Shown here one piece after another: positions 37,379 through 47,414 of a stretch of 64,000 nucleotides of DNA. The stretch spans positions 992,001 to 1,056,000 of the forward strand of contig NC_017033.1 in assembly GCF_000242255.2 (NCBI RefSeq). The letters are read 5' to 3'. A program made the translations under genes and the position numbers. This DNA comes from Frateuria aurantia DSM 6220. GTDB taxonomy: Bacteria; Pseudomonadota; Gammaproteobacteria; Xanthomonadales; Rhodanobacteraceae. Numbering within the stretch: the first letter of the stretch is position 1; the number at the start of each line of letters is the position of its first letter. The notes below the pieces were generated by a model that worked only from the letters and a program-made list of their open reading frames with translations, did no database searches and was not told the origin of the DNA.

Positions 37379-37894
37379 ATGGACAAGACACTGCATCGGC
37401 ACCGCGATGCCGCGGGCATGATCCGGGTGATCGAACAGGCCAGTGAAGAACGGGGACTGCGTCTGACGCCGTTGCGCAAGGAAGTGCTGGTACTGGTGGC
37501 CGAAGCCGGCAAACCGGTCAAAGCCTACGACTTGCTGGACAAGTTGCGCGAAACCCATGGCAACGCGGCGCCGCCGACGGTCTACCGGGCCTTGGACTTT
37601 CTGCTGGAGCAAGGCTTCATCCACAAGCTGGAGTCCATCAACAGCTATGTCTCCTGCCATCATCCGGCCGAACATCACCAGGTGCCGTTTCTGATCTGCG
37701 ACAGCTGCTCCAGCGCCCAGGAAGTATGCGATCCGCGCGTGGCCGATCTGATCGAAAGCCAGGCCCAGACCTTCGGCTTCAAGCCGCAGGCCCAGACTCT
37801 GGAAGTGCACGGCACCTGCCGCGACTGTCAGCGTGCCGCCGGCGTGCAGGCGGTCAAGCCCGCCACGGCGAGCCGGCGTCGCGCCACGGCCTGA
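37379..37894 (+). CDS. zur: Zinc uptake regulator Zur (Fur family)
   Basis: A 171-residue Fur-family repressor. The winged helix (LRLTPLRKEVLVLVAEAGKPVKAYDLLD, PPTVYRALDFLLEQGFIHKL) is followed by a metal-binding domain with CHHPAEHHQVPF, CDSC and CRDC cysteine pairs. The KPVKAYDLLD region and the short gap before the pairs point to Zur rather than Fur. The next gene encodes a zinc-type CDF exporter, supporting a zinc role. TACAAT at 37340 is a possible -10 element. Confidence 0.88.
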   Translation: MDKTLHRHRDAAGMIRVIEQASEERGLRLTPLRKEVLVLVAEAGKPVKAYDLLDKLRETHGNAAPPTVYRALDFLLEQGFIHKLESINSYVSCHHPAEHHQVPFLICDSCSSAQEVCDPRVADLIESQAQTFGFKPQAQTLEVHGTCRDCQRAAGVQAVKPATASRRRATA

Positions 37895-37914
37895 ATCGTG
37901 GCTGCCGGCTGAGA

Positions 37915-37944
37915 TTGTGTAACGGTCGGCCAGCTGTCTAGGAT
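37915..37944 (+). promoter_or_regulatory. Candidate sigma-70 promoter of the CDF exporter gene
   Basis: TTGTGT at 37915-37920 and TAGGAT at 37939-37944 are separated by 18 bp, 38 bp before the ATG. I see no clear Zur box. Confidence 0.45.
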
Positions 37945-37981
37945 GGCGACCTTCTTCTGTTGCCCGGATCGACGGACTTCC

Positions 37982-39052
<1,071 letters not shown>

Positions 39053-39071
39053 TCGCCTGCGCCGGAGCATC

Positions 39072-39100
39072 TTGCAGCGGAATTCGCGCCTGCTTAGGAT
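39072..39100 (+). promoter_or_regulatory. Candidate sigma-70 promoter of the THX gene
   Basis: TTGCAG (39072-39077) and TAGGAT (39095-39100) with a 17-bp spacer, 41 bp before the start codon at 39141. Confidence 0.5.
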
Positions 39101-39140
39101 GGTTGGGCAACATCCACTCCCGCAATCATGAGGTGCAATG

Positions 39141-39296
39141 ATGGGCAAAGGTGATCGCAAGACCCGGCGCGGCAAGACCTACCGCGGCAGCTACGGCCGC
39201 ACCCGGCTGCACAGCGCGCCCGCCGCCGTGGCCACGGCCGACACGGTGGTGAAGCCCGCCACCCTCAAGGCCGCCGCGGCAAGGAAAAAGGCCTGA
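39141..39296 (+). CDS. 30S ribosomal protein THX
   Basis: A 51-codon gene. The product is very basic and begins MGKGDRKTRRGKTYRGSYGR, the signature of bacterial ribosomal protein THX (bTHX), which binds near the top of the 30S head. An Ala-rich, Lys-ending tail follows. AGGTG lies 5 nt before the ATG at 39141; an adjacent ATG at 39138 is possible. A sigma-70 promoter and a strong terminator flank it. Confidence 0.9.
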   Translation: MGKGDRKTRRGKTYRGSYGRTRLHSAPAAVATADTVVKPATLKAAAARKKA

Positions 39297-39337
39297 GGCC
39301 GGCTCCCCTCGCAGGCAGCGGGGGATCTTAATATCTG

Positions 39338-39361
39338 AAAAACCGGCTGCAGCCGGTTTTT
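39338..39361. terminator. Bidirectional rho-independent terminator
   Basis: Eleven-bp arms AAAAACCGGCT (39338-39348) and AGCCGGTTTTT (39351-39361) form a hairpin with U-runs in both directions. It ends the THX transcript and the convergent DUF3108 gene. Confidence 0.9.
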
Positions 39362-39409
39362 TCATGTTGGGCGCGGGTGAATCAGCAAAAAGCCAGGCAC
39401 CGGATCGGC

Positions 39410-40126
39410 TTACTGGCGCTTGAAGTCCACCAGCTGCATGGCGATGTCGCCGCCCTCCTGCTGACTGAGCTTCACCGGCAGCGGGAACTGGTCAGGGGCA
39501 TACCAGGCGCTGAGGGCCTTGCCGGGATCGCTGCGGTCGACCCGCTGGGTCTGGAAGTGGCCGGCAGGCACGCTGACGCTGCCATCCTTGCTGATCTGGA
39601 AATGCTCTGTTTCGACGGTCTGGCGCACGGCTACGGGCAGGGCCAGTGCGCCGGTCTTGCCTTGCTGCAGGCTCCAGCCGATGGCCAGCAGCAGCAGATT
39701 GTGGTCGACCATGCCGGGCCGGGCCGGATACTGCTGCACGCCCTTGCCTTCATCGACACTGACCTGGCCCTGGGCCCAGTCCACGGTCATCTGGCGGTGA
39801 CGGTGCTTGAAGGCTGTCTGCATGCGGTAATGATATTCGGTGCTTTCCGGGCCGCCGTGATTCCAGCGGAACTGGCTTTCCTCGTTGACCGAGGCGGCCA
39901 GCAGGGCGGCAACACCGGCGGTGCCGTCGACTTCGCTGGTATAGCGATAGGTGCCGTTGGCACCAAGCTGCAGACTGAGGGTGGCGTTACCCAGCGGCTG
40001 TCCGCTGCGGGTGACCTGATAATGGGCGACGAAGCCATGGCTGGGCTGACTGGCAGCGACGGCCGAGCTGGCCAGGGCCAGACCGGCGAGGAATGAGAGA
40101 ATCTGGATGCGGGATGAGATAGCCAT
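39410..40126 (-). CDS. Secreted DUF3108 protein
   Basis: A 238-residue exported protein with a signal peptide (IQILSFLAGLALASSAVAAS). The mature part (FVAHYQVTRSGQPLGNATLSL, YRYTSEVDGTAG, SWYAPDQFPLPVKL) matches the DUF3108 family of predicted periplasmic beta-rich proteins. The start at 40126 gives the signal peptide directly; the open frame to 40318 is not needed. It is 110 bp downstream of purN on the same strand. Confidence 0.82.
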   Translation of the reverse strand: MAISSRIQILSFLAGLALASSAVAASQPSHGFVAHYQVTRSGQPLGNATLSLQLGANGTYRYTSEVDGTAGVAALLAASVNEESQFRWNHGGPESTEYHYRMQTAFKHRHRQMTVDWAQGQVSVDEGKGVQQYPARPGMVDHNLLLLAIGWSLQQGKTGALALPVAVRQTVETEHFQISKDGSVSVPAGHFQTQRVDRSDPGKALSAWYAPDQFPLPVKLSQQEGGDIAMQLVDFKRQ

Positions 40127-40236
40127 GGGCGGCAGTGTACCGGAGCGGCCTGAACCGCTTGTTTCATCCAGCTTTCGTGCTGCCGGGGATCGTGGTTCGG
40201 CCGTGTGCTTGCGAGGGCACTGGAGCGGCACGCCGT

Positions 40237-40905
40237 TCAGGCGACGGCGTTCTCGAAGGGCCAGGTCAGCGGCGTGCTGAGTGGCTGCTCGTCCAGCCAG
40301 GGCATGCCTTGTCGCCACTGCAGCCTGCCATCGGCGATCAGGCGCACCACGGCGGGCAGCAACTGGTGTTCCAGTTGCAGAATGCGTTCGCTCAGGCGAG
40401 TTTCGTCGTCGTCGGAACGGATCGGGGTCATCGCCTGGGCAATGACGGGGCCGCCATCAAGCTCGGCACTGACGTAATGCACACTGGTGCCGTGGTCGGC
40501 ATCGCCGTGCTCCAGGGCCTTGCGATGGGTGTGCAGGCCGCGGTGGCGAGGCAGCAGAGAAGGGTGGATATTGATCATTCGCCCCTGCCAGGCCTCGACG
40601 GCTGCAGCGTCGAGAATCCGCATATAGCCGGCCAGCACCACCAGGTCAGGCCGGCTTTCAGCCACCCGCCGGAACAGGGCGACATCGAAGCCGGCGCGAT
40701 CCGGCCAGGCTTTGGGATCCAGACTGAAGTGTTCGATACCGGCGGACTCGGCACGCTGCAGCGCCTGAGCCTGACGGCGATCACTGCCGACCAGGACGAT
40801 CCGGGCACTCAGGCGCCCGTCGCTGCAGGCCTCGATCAAGGCCTGCAGATTGCTGCCACGACCCGAGGCCAGGACCGCGATGCGCAGCGGGGAAGTCGTC
40901 GTCAT
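40237..40905 (-). CDS. purN: Phosphoribosylglycinamide formyltransferase
   Basis: PurN transfers a formyl group from 10-formyl-THF to GAR in purine synthesis. The 222 residues start RIAVLASGRGSNLQAL, and the catalytic Asn-His-Asp are seen in NIHPSLLP and GTSVHYVSAELDGGP. One local change, RHRGLHTH in place of the usual YKGLHTH, is noted. It begins 6 bp after purM ends, so the pair form an operon. Confidence 0.96.
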   Translation of the reverse strand: MTTTSPLRIAVLASGRGSNLQALIEACSDGRLSARIVLVGSDRRQAQALQRAESAGIEHFSLDPKAWPDRAGFDVALFRRVAESRPDLVVLAGYMRILDAAAVEAWQGRMINIHPSLLPRHRGLHTHRKALEHGDADHGTSVHYVSAELDGGPVIAQAMTPIRSDDDETRLSERILQLEHQLLPAVVRLIADGRLQWRQGMPWLDEQPLSTPLTWPFENAVA

Positions 40906-40911
40906 GCCGGA

Positions 40912-41949
40912 TCAGCCGATGTGCACCCGTTCGCCAGCCTCGCTGGCGGCAGAGGTTTCGACCTGACCGATCAGGCGGCTGCTGAGGCCGTGGGCGGCCA
41001 GCAGGATGCTGGCCGCATCAGCGTCTTCGGCATCCAGGATCAGGGTGAAGCCGATACCGCAGTTGAAGGTGCGCCACATTTCCTCGCGGGCGACCTTGCC
41101 TTCGCGGGCCAGCCAGTCGAAGACCGGCGGCAGCACCAGGCTGTCGGCTTCCAGGGCAATACCCAGGCCATCGGGGACTACCCGGATGATGTTTTCCTTG
41201 AGGCCGCCACCGGTGATGTGGGCCATGCCATGCACCGGTACGGCCTTGAGCAGTTCCAGCATCGGTTTGACGTAGATGGTGGTCGGCGCCATCAAGGCAT
41301 CGGCCAGACTGACGCCGTCCAGCTGCAGATCCAGCGGATGGCCGGCGCGCTCCAGCACCTTGCGGATCAGCGAATAGCCGTTGGAATGCGGGCCGGAGGA
41401 AGCCACGCCAAGGATGACGTCGCCGGCCTTGATCTTTTCGCCGGTCAGCATCTCGTCCTTTTCCACCGCCGCGACGGTGAAACCGGCCAGATCGTATTCG
41501 CCCGGCGGATACATGTCCGGCATTTCCGCGGTTTCGCCGCCGATCAGGGCACAGCCGGCCAGCTCGCAGCCCTTGGCGATGCCGCCGACCACGGCCGCCG
41601 CGGTATCCACATCCAGCTTGCCGGTGGCGAAATAGTCCAGGAAGAACAGCGGCTCGGCGCCCTGCACCAGCACATCGTTGACGCACATGCCGACCAGATC
41701 GATGCCGATGCTGTCGTGACGCTGCAGTTGCTGAGCCAGTTTCAGCTTGGTGCCGACACCGTCGGTACCGGAAACCAGCACGGGCTCGCGATAGCGGGTG
41801 CCGAGATTGAACAGGCCGCCGAAACCGCCCAGTCCACCCATGACTTCGGGACGGAAAGTGCGTTTGACCAAGGGCTTGATGCGTTCAACCAGAGCATTGC
41901 CTGCATCGATATCGACGCCGGCGGCGCGGTAGGTAAGTGCGTCGGACAT
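40912..41949 (-). CDS. purM: Phosphoribosylformylglycinamidine cyclo-ligase
   Basis: PurM (AIR synthetase) closes the imidazole ring in purine synthesis using ATP. The 345-residue product starts [18 protein letters not shown] and includes [12 protein letters not shown] and [11 protein letters not shown], family hallmarks. The start at 41949 is the family start, although the frame extends to 43020. It is divergent from the DUF2066 gene and upstream of purN. Confidence 0.97.
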   Translation of the reverse strand: MSDALTYRAAGVDIDAGNALVERIKPLVKRTFRPEVMGGLGGFGGLFNLGTRYREPVLVSGTDGVGTKLKLAQQLQRHDSIGIDLVGMCVNDVLVQGAEPLFFLDYFATGKLDVDTAAAVVGGIAKGCELAGCALIGGETAEMPDMYPPGEYDLAGFTVAAVEKDEMLTGEKIKAGDVILGVASSGPHSNGYSLIRKVLERAGHPLDLQLDGVSLADALMAPTTIYVKPMLELLKAVPVHGMAHITGGGLKENIIRVVPDGLGIALEADSLVLPPVFDWLAREGKVAREEMWRTFNCGIGFTLILDAEDADAASILLAAHGLSSRLIGQVETSAASEAGERVHIG

Positions 41950-42042
41950 GATAGGGGCGACCTGCGGGAAACCGTCAATGATAGACGTTGAAGTCCGGAT
42001 TGGGCAGACTTCCGGGAAGTTTTCTCTTGGTGAGTCTATCCC

Positions 42043-43023
42043 ATGCGCCTGTTCGCACTTCTCGGGCTTGCGATTCTGCTGACCATTTCGGGGCCATCCC
42101 TGGCCCAGCAGTTGCCGGTTTCGCCGTACAACGTGCAATTGCCGGTGGCTGATACCAGTGTGGCCACGCGGAACCAGGCTTTTGCCGACGCGCTGGGCCA
42201 GGTGCTGGTGCGTCTGGCCGGCGGTCAGGATCTGCGCGGCCAGCCCGGCTATGCCGATGCCTTGAAAGGCGCCAGCGGTCTGGTGGCCCAGTACCAGTAC
42301 CAGCAGGGCAATGACTCCTCCCAGGGCCTGGGTCTGCAGGTGCGGTTCGACCCGGCCTCGGTGCGGCATCTGGCCCAGCAGCTGGGTACGCGCAGCGGCC
42401 AGCGCCCGCCTGTGCTGTTGCTGGTGCGTGATGCCCGTGGTCGTCTGCTGGACCAGAGCCAGCTGCAGTCGCTGGCTGCAGCCATCAACCAGGGCGGCTA
42501 TGAAGTGAGCTATGCCGATGCCTCGGCCGCGCCGTCCGCGTCGAGTCTGGTTGCTGATCAGAGCCAGCTGGCCGCGACCAGCCAGCGCTACGGCACCGGC
42601 CTGATCCTGGTCGGGCAGGTTGGTAACGATGGTGGTCAATGGACTCTGTTCAACGGCGGTGCGGCCCAGCGCTGGAGCGGGAGTGCCGCTGCCGGTGCGG
42701 ACCCGCTGCAGGCGGCGGGAACGGCGGCGATCAGTCATCTCGGTCAGCAGCTGAACGTGATCGGCAACGGCAACAACAGCGGCAGCCTCTGGGTCTCGGG
42801 GCTGGGTTCGGCCCAGGACTATGCCAGTCTGCTGGCCCTGCTGCGTGATGATTCGGCTATCACCCATGTCGATACGGTATCCGTGGCGGATGACGGCATC
42901 CTGCTGTCGATCAGCAGCCTGGTCCCGCTGAGCAATCTCAGTGCCGGACTGACCGCCGGCGGCCGGCTGCAGGTGGCGCAGGCTCATGCCGGCGCCGATG
43001 CCGCGCTGCGCTGGATCCACTGA
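42043..43023 (+). CDS. DUF2066 exported protein
   Basis: A 326-residue protein with a signal peptide ([18 protein letters not shown]). The pattern [32 protein letters not shown] is the DUF2066 signature. These genes usually lie between purM and perM-hda in gammaproteobacteria, as here. Function is unknown; the product is probably periplasmic. The gene is divergent from purM across a 93-bp gap. Confidence 0.85.
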   Translation: MRLFALLGLAILLTISGPSLAQQLPVSPYNVQLPVADTSVATRNQAFADALGQVLVRLAGGQDLRGQPGYADALKGASGLVAQYQYQQGNDSSQGLGLQVRFDPASVRHLAQQLGTRSGQRPPVLLLVRDARGRLLDQSQLQSLAAAINQGGYEVSYADASAAPSASSLVADQSQLAATSQRYGTGLILVGQVGNDGGQWTLFNGGAAQRWSGSAAAGADPLQAAGTAAISHLGQQLNVIGNGNNSGSLWVSGLGSAQDYASLLALLRDDSAITHVDTVSVADDGILLSISSLVPLSNLSAGLTAGGRLQVAQAHAGADAALRWIH

Positions 43024-43071
43024 ACAGCGCTACACTGAATGGCGATACGGGATGCAAAGGACGGTCCCGAC

Positions 43072-43093
43072 CACGGAATGCCGGCATTCCGTG
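43072..43093. promoter_or_regulatory. 22-bp perfect palindrome before perM
   Basis: CACGGAATGCC (43072-43082) is followed directly by its reverse complement. It could be an operator of the perM-hda transcript or a hairpin ending the DUF2066 message. TACACT at 43031 is a possible upstream -10 box. Confidence 0.45.
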
Positions 43094-43136
43094 CGTCGTG
43101 CTCCGATGACAGGATGGCTGTGGCAGGAGTGTTGGC

Positions 43137-44291
43137 ATGACACATGATTCGATGCGCCGCTGGCAGTTGCTGGCGATCGGGCTGCTGATCGCCTGGGTCG
43201 CCTGGCTGCTTGGTCCGGTGTTGATGCCGTTCGCGATCGCCGCGATGCTGGCTTATATGGGCGGGCCGCTGACTGACCGGCTGGTACGGCTGGGCATGTG
43301 GCGTACCTTGGCCGTGAGCATTGTTTTCACGGTGCTGCTGGTGTTGTTCGTGGTCGCGCTGCTGGTCATCATTCCGCTGATTTCGCGGCAGGTCGAAAAT
43401 CTGGGCGACAATCTTCCGCGTTACTACAGCTGGTTCCAGGGCACGGCGCTGCCCTGGCTGCAGCATCATCTGCATCTGGATACCCATCTGTTCGATCCGG
43501 ATCGCCTGATCGATATCGTCAAGAGTCATATCGGCTCCATTGGCGGGGTGGCTTCGGCGGTGCTGGGCAAACTGTCGCGCTCGGGCATGGGCATCATCAG
43601 CTGGGCCACCAATCTGGTGCTGATTCCGGTGGTCGCCTTCTATCTGATGCGGGACTGGGACAAGATGCTGGCCTATATCGACCGGCTGCTGCCGCGTTCG
43701 ATCGAACCCACCGTGGCCTATCTCGCGCGGCAGTCTGATGAAGTGCTCAGTGCCTTTGTGCGCGGGCAGCTGCTGGTGATGCTGGCGCTGGGTCTGTTCT
43801 ACGGTGCGGCGCTCAGTCTTATCGGCCTGTCGGTGGGCTGGTTGATCGGCATGGTCGCCGGCCTGCTCAGTTTCGTGCCCTACCTGGGTTTCATCATCGG
43901 CTTCGGCGCGGCCACGATCGCGGTGCTGGTGCAGTATGGGGATACCACCCATCTGCTGCTGGTCGTCGGGGCTTTTCTGGTCGGTCAGTTGCTGGAAGGC
44001 TATGTGCTGACCCCGAAACTGGTCGGCGACAAGATCGGCCTGCATCCAGTGGCCGTCATTTTCGCGGTGATCGCCGGAGGTTATATAGGGGGATTCCTGG
44101 GGATTCTGCTAGCCTTGCCGGCGGCGTCGGTGATTCTGGTGTTGTTGCGTTATCTGGTCGAGCGTTACCAGCACAGCGAGTTGTATACCGATCCCGGTGC
44201 CGAAGATCCTGTTCTCGAAGAGCTAGAGGCACTCGAGGGCGCTGATGCCGCCCCTGCCGATGCTCCTGATTCGCCCACACCTGCCCACTGA
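43137..44291 (+). CDS. perM: AI-2E/PerM-family membrane protein
   Basis: A 384-residue protein of the AI-2 exporter/PerM family (UPF0118), with about eight helices and a central periplasmic stretch. Landmarks are VLMPFAIAAMLAYMGGPL near the start, FYLMRDWDKM, and SFVPYLGFIIGFG with EGYVLTPKLVGDKIGLHP near the end. Roles claimed for relatives include AI-2 export and Na+/H+ antiport; the substrate here is unknown. Its stop overlaps the hda start by 1 bp, so the genes are coupled. Confidence 0.88.
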   Translation: MTHDSMRRWQLLAIGLLIAWVAWLLGPVLMPFAIAAMLAYMGGPLTDRLVRLGMWRTLAVSIVFTVLLVLFVVALLVIIPLISRQVENLGDNLPRYYSWFQGTALPWLQHHLHLDTHLFDPDRLIDIVKSHIGSIGGVASAVLGKLSRSGMGIISWATNLVLIPVVAFYLMRDWDKMLAYIDRLLPRSIEPTVAYLARQSDEVLSAFVRGQLLVMLALGLFYGAALSLIGLSVGWLIGMVAGLLSFVPYLGFIIGFGAATIAVLVQYGDTTHLLLVVGAFLVGQLLEGYVLTPKLVGDKIGLHPVAVIFAVIAGGYIGGFLGILLALPAASVILVLLRYLVERYQHSELYTDPGAEDPVLEELEALEGADAAPADAPDSPTPAH

Positions 44292-45007
44292 TGACCACAC
44301 CCCAGATTCCGCTGCAGCTGCGCTGGCCATTGCGCCAGCGTTTCGAGTACTTCCTGCCGGGCGACAATGCCGCCTCGATCGAGCTGATCCGGGCGGCGGC
44401 CACCCATACCGGTGGAGACTGGGTGGTGGTCTGCGGCCCTTCCCGCAGCGGACGGACCCATCTGCTGATCGCGGCCTGCCAGGCGGCGATCGCCTTGCGC
44501 GAACCGGCGCAGTACCTGCCGCTGAAGCATTTGCCGGATCTGACTCTGGCCTTGCGCGGCATGAGCGGTACCGGGGTGCTGGCGCTGGATGATATCGATG
44601 CCGTGGCCGGCAACCACGAGGCCGAAGTCGCCTTGTTCGACTTGTACAACCGTGGCCGGGCCCATGGCGGGCACTTGTTGTTCAGTACCCCGAAGCTGCC
44701 CTCCCAGCTGGGAATCCAGCTGCCGGATCTGCGTTCGCGGCTGGGGGCCTGCACCCTGGCGGTGCTGCGGCCACTGGATGACGAGCAGCGCCGCGAGATG
44801 CTGCGAAGGCAGGCGGCCCGACGCGGTCTGGAGCTGGATGACGGCGTGCTCGACTGGCTGTTTTCCCGCTTTTCGCGCGATCCCGGCGATTTGATCGAAT
44901 TGCTGGAGCGCATCGATCGCGCCTCGCTGGCAGCTCGGCGCAAGGTCACGATTCCCTTCCTGCGTTCCATGGTGCCAGGTCAAGTCATTGATTTGCCGTC
45001 CGATTGA
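44291..45007 (+). CDS. hda: DnaA regulatory inactivator Hda
   Basis: Hda binds the DNA-loaded sliding clamp and stimulates ATP hydrolysis by DnaA, preventing over-initiation. The 238-residue AAA+ protein has an N-terminal clamp-binding-like sequence (QIPLQLRW), a Walker A region GPSRSGRTHLL (Arg in the usual Lys position, as in other Hda proteins), Walker B LALDDIDAV and the C-terminal lid with LLERIDRASL. It is in its usual place after perM. It matters here because the DnaA-box array lies in the same window. Confidence 0.93.
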   Translation: MTTPQIPLQLRWPLRQRFEYFLPGDNAASIELIRAAATHTGGDWVVVCGPSRSGRTHLLIAACQAAIALREPAQYLPLKHLPDLTLALRGMSGTGVLALDDIDAVAGNHEAEVALFDLYNRGRAHGGHLLFSTPKLPSQLGIQLPDLRSRLGACTLAVLRPLDDEQRREMLRRQAARRGLELDDGVLDWLFSRFSRDPGDLIELLERIDRASLAARRKVTIPFLRSMVPGQVIDLPSD

Positions 45008-45134
45008 TGCCGTTTGAGGCGTCTGCGGGCCGGGCCATGCACAGCAGGCCCGTGCGTGGCATAATCCAAGGTCTTTTATTTGGGCGCGAGGCAGCTTGCC
45101 GCGCGTTCTCGTCTCTTGTCAGGGAAATTCAACC

Positions 45135-45464
45135 ATGATTGCTTCCATGCCGTTCGTACTCGCGCAAGCCGCCGCGCCCCAGGGGCCGAATTCGCTGCTG
45201 ACCTTCGCGCCGCTGCTGGTGCTGTTCGTGGTCTTCTATTTCGTGATGATCCGCCCGCAGATGAAGAAGCAGAAGGAAACCCGGGCGATGCTGTCGGCCC
45301 TGGCCCGTGGCGATGAAGTCGTGACCAGCGGTGGCGTGGCCGGCAAGATCGAAGAGGTCGGTGACAGCTTCACCACTCTCGAGATCGCACCTTCGGTCAA
45401 GATCCGGGTGCAGAAAGGCGCAATCTCGCAGGTGCTGCCCAAGGGCACGCTGAAGAACTCCTGA
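45135..45464 (+). CDS. yajC: Sec translocon accessory protein YajC
   Basis: YajC is a small inner-membrane subunit of the SecDF-YajC complex. The 109-residue product has one transmembrane helix (LLVLFVVFYFVMIRPQMKKQKE) and the family segment GDEVVTSGGVAGKI. It is the first gene of yajC-secD-secF. CATAAT near 45060 could be the -10 box. The tgt and queA genes often found upstream in other species are not here. Confidence 0.96.
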   Translation: MIASMPFVLAQAAAPQGPNSLLTFAPLLVLFVVFYFVMIRPQMKKQKETRAMLSALARGDEVVTSGGVAGKIEEVGDSFTTLEIAPSVKIRVQKGAISQVLPKGTLKNS

Positions 45465-45529
45465 GTGGGTATGGTGTTTTCGCTGACCGCGCCGAGCTTC
45501 GGCGCGTCGGCATTTGATGGATCCATGGC

Positions 45530-47401
45530 ATGAGTGATTTTCCTCGCTGGAAGTACGCGCTGGTCGCGGTGATTCTCCTGTTCGGCATTGTCTATGCCTT
45601 GCCGAATACCTTTGTCCCCGCGCCTTCGGTGGAAGTGCTGGCCAGCCATGGCGCGGTACTGGATGATTCGACCAAGGACAAGATCGCCACCGCGCTGACA
45701 CAGCAACACATGAGCTACGGCCAGCTGCAGCTGGACGGTGATCGCCTGCGGGTGAACTTCGCCAATGCCGATGCGCAGGCCAAGGCCGCGGACGTGATCC
45801 ACAATGCGCTGGGCGAAAACTACACGGTGGCCCTGAATCTGGCGTCGACCGTTCCGGCCTGGCTGCGCAGCCTGCATGCAGGCGCGATGCCGCTGGGTCT
45901 GGATCTGCAGGGCGGCGTGCACTTCCTGCTGGAAGTCGACAAGAATGCCGTGGTCAGCGGTCTGGAGTCGCGGTACGCCGACGATATCCGCGGCTCGCTG
46001 CACGATCACCATATCAATTTCGACAGTGTCAGCCAGGTCGGTGGTCCGGGGCAGGGCATCAATATCGTGCTGCGCAATACGGCCGATCGCGATGCTGCCC
46101 GCAACCAGATCCAGCTGGACAATCCCAGCCTGGATGTGACGGACCAGACCGCTGCCGGCGGTGCGCCCGCCTTGCTGGCCAAGATCAAGCCGGCCGAGCT
46201 GGCCGCGCGTGATCAGGCGGCGATCACCCAGAACGTGGCCACCTTGCGCAACCGCATCAACCAGCTGGGCGTGTCCGAGCCGGTGATCCAGCAGCAGGGC
46301 GATGACCAGATCGTGGTCGAACTGGCCGGCGTGCAGGATCCGGCCCAGGCCAAGCGCATTCTGGGCGAGGTCGCGACCCTGGAATACCGCGCCGGCTACG
46401 GCTCGCCGCAGCAGGCCATCGAAGCCGAGCGCAGCGGCAATGTGCCGCCCGATGCGCGGCTGTATCACGGCACCCATGGTGAACCCTATCTGCTGAGCAA
46501 GCGGGTGATCGCCACCGGCAACCAGCTGATCGATGCCTCCTCCGGTTTCGACCAGCAGACCGGTACGCCGATGGTGTCGGTGACCCTCAATTCCAGCGGC
46601 GCCAACAATATGCTGGCCTTCACCTCGGCCAGTGTCGGCAAGCCGATGGGCGTGGTCTATATCGAACGCACCACCGACATCAAGATGGTCGACGGCAAGG
46701 AGGTGCGCACTCCGCACACTACCGAGCAGGTCATCAGCTACGCCAATATCGCCGGCGTGTTCGGAAAGAACTTCCAGACCAGCGGTCTGGCTTCGCCGCA
46801 GGCCGCCTCCGAGCTGGCCCTGCTGCTGAAGGGGGGCTCGCTGGCGGCCCCGGTCGATATCGTGCAGCAGCAGGTGGTCGGTCCCAGCCTGGGCCAGGAC
46901 AATATCCACAAGGGTCTGATGGCGGTGCTGCTGGGTCTGGGCCTGGTGCTGGTCGCTGCCGCGATCTATTACAAGCTGTTCGGCATCGTCGCGGACATCG
47001 CCTTGTTCTTCAATCTGGTTCTGCTGGTAGCCGTGATGTCGATGATCGGGGTCACTCTGACCATGCCGGGCATTGCCGGCATCGTGCTGACCCTGGGCAT
47101 GGCCATCGATGCCAATGTGCTGATCTGCGAGCGCATCCGCGAAGAGCTGCGCAACGGCTCGACGCCGCTGGCCTCGATCCGCGCCGGTTATGACAAGGCC
47201 TGGGGCACCATTCTCGATGCCAACGTCACCCATTTGATCGCCGCGCTGGCCCTGACCACGATGGGCTCGGGTCCGATCCGTGGCTTCGGCATCACCTTGC
47301 TGATCGGCATTCTGACGTCGATGTTCACCTCGGTGACGTTGACCCACGCGATCACGGCCCTGATCCACCACGGGCGCAAGCTCAAGACCTTGTCGGTCTG
47401 A
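45530..47401 (+). CDS. secD: Protein translocase subunit SecD
   Basis: SecD uses the proton motive force to pull translocating proteins into the periplasm. The 623 residues show one N-terminal helix, the P1 periplasmic region with GLDLQGGVHFLLEVD, and five C-terminal helices with GLGLVLVAAAIYYKLFG and AMAIDANVLICERIREEL, family hallmarks. It lies 65 bp after yajC and 13 bp before secF. Confidence 0.97.
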   Translation: MSDFPRWKYALVAVILLFGIVYALPNTFVPAPSVEVLASHGAVLDDSTKDKIATALTQQHMSYGQLQLDGDRLRVNFANADAQAKAADVIHNALGENYTVALNLASTVPAWLRSLHAGAMPLGLDLQGGVHFLLEVDKNAVVSGLESRYADDIRGSLHDHHINFDSVSQVGGPGQGINIVLRNTADRDAARNQIQLDNPSLDVTDQTAAGGAPALLAKIKPAELAARDQAAITQNVATLRNRINQLGVSEPVIQQQGDDQIVVELAGVQDPAQAKRILGEVATLEYRAGYGSPQQAIEAERSGNVPPDARLYHGTHGEPYLLSKRVIATGNQLIDASSGFDQQTGTPMVSVTLNSSGANNMLAFTSASVGKPMGVVYIERTTDIKMVDGKEVRTPHTTEQVISYANIAGVFGKNFQTSGLASPQAASELALLLKGGSLAAPVDIVQQQVVGPSLGQDNIHKGLMAVLLGLGLVLVAAAIYYKLFGIVADIALFFNLVLLVAVMSMIGVTLTMPGIAGIVLTLGMAIDANVLICERIREELRNGSTPLASIRAGYDKAWGTILDANVTHLIAALALTTMGSGPIRGFGITLLIGILTSMFTSVTLTHAITALIHHGRKLKTLSV

Positions 47402-47414
47402 GGGGAGACAAGCG

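Noticed and set aside
40135-41991. 618-codon plus-strand frame
   Set aside because: It covers purN and purM in antisense and has no domain pattern.
41950-43020. Extended purM frame
   Set aside because: The extra 357 codons run opposite the DUF2066 gene; the family start is at 41949.
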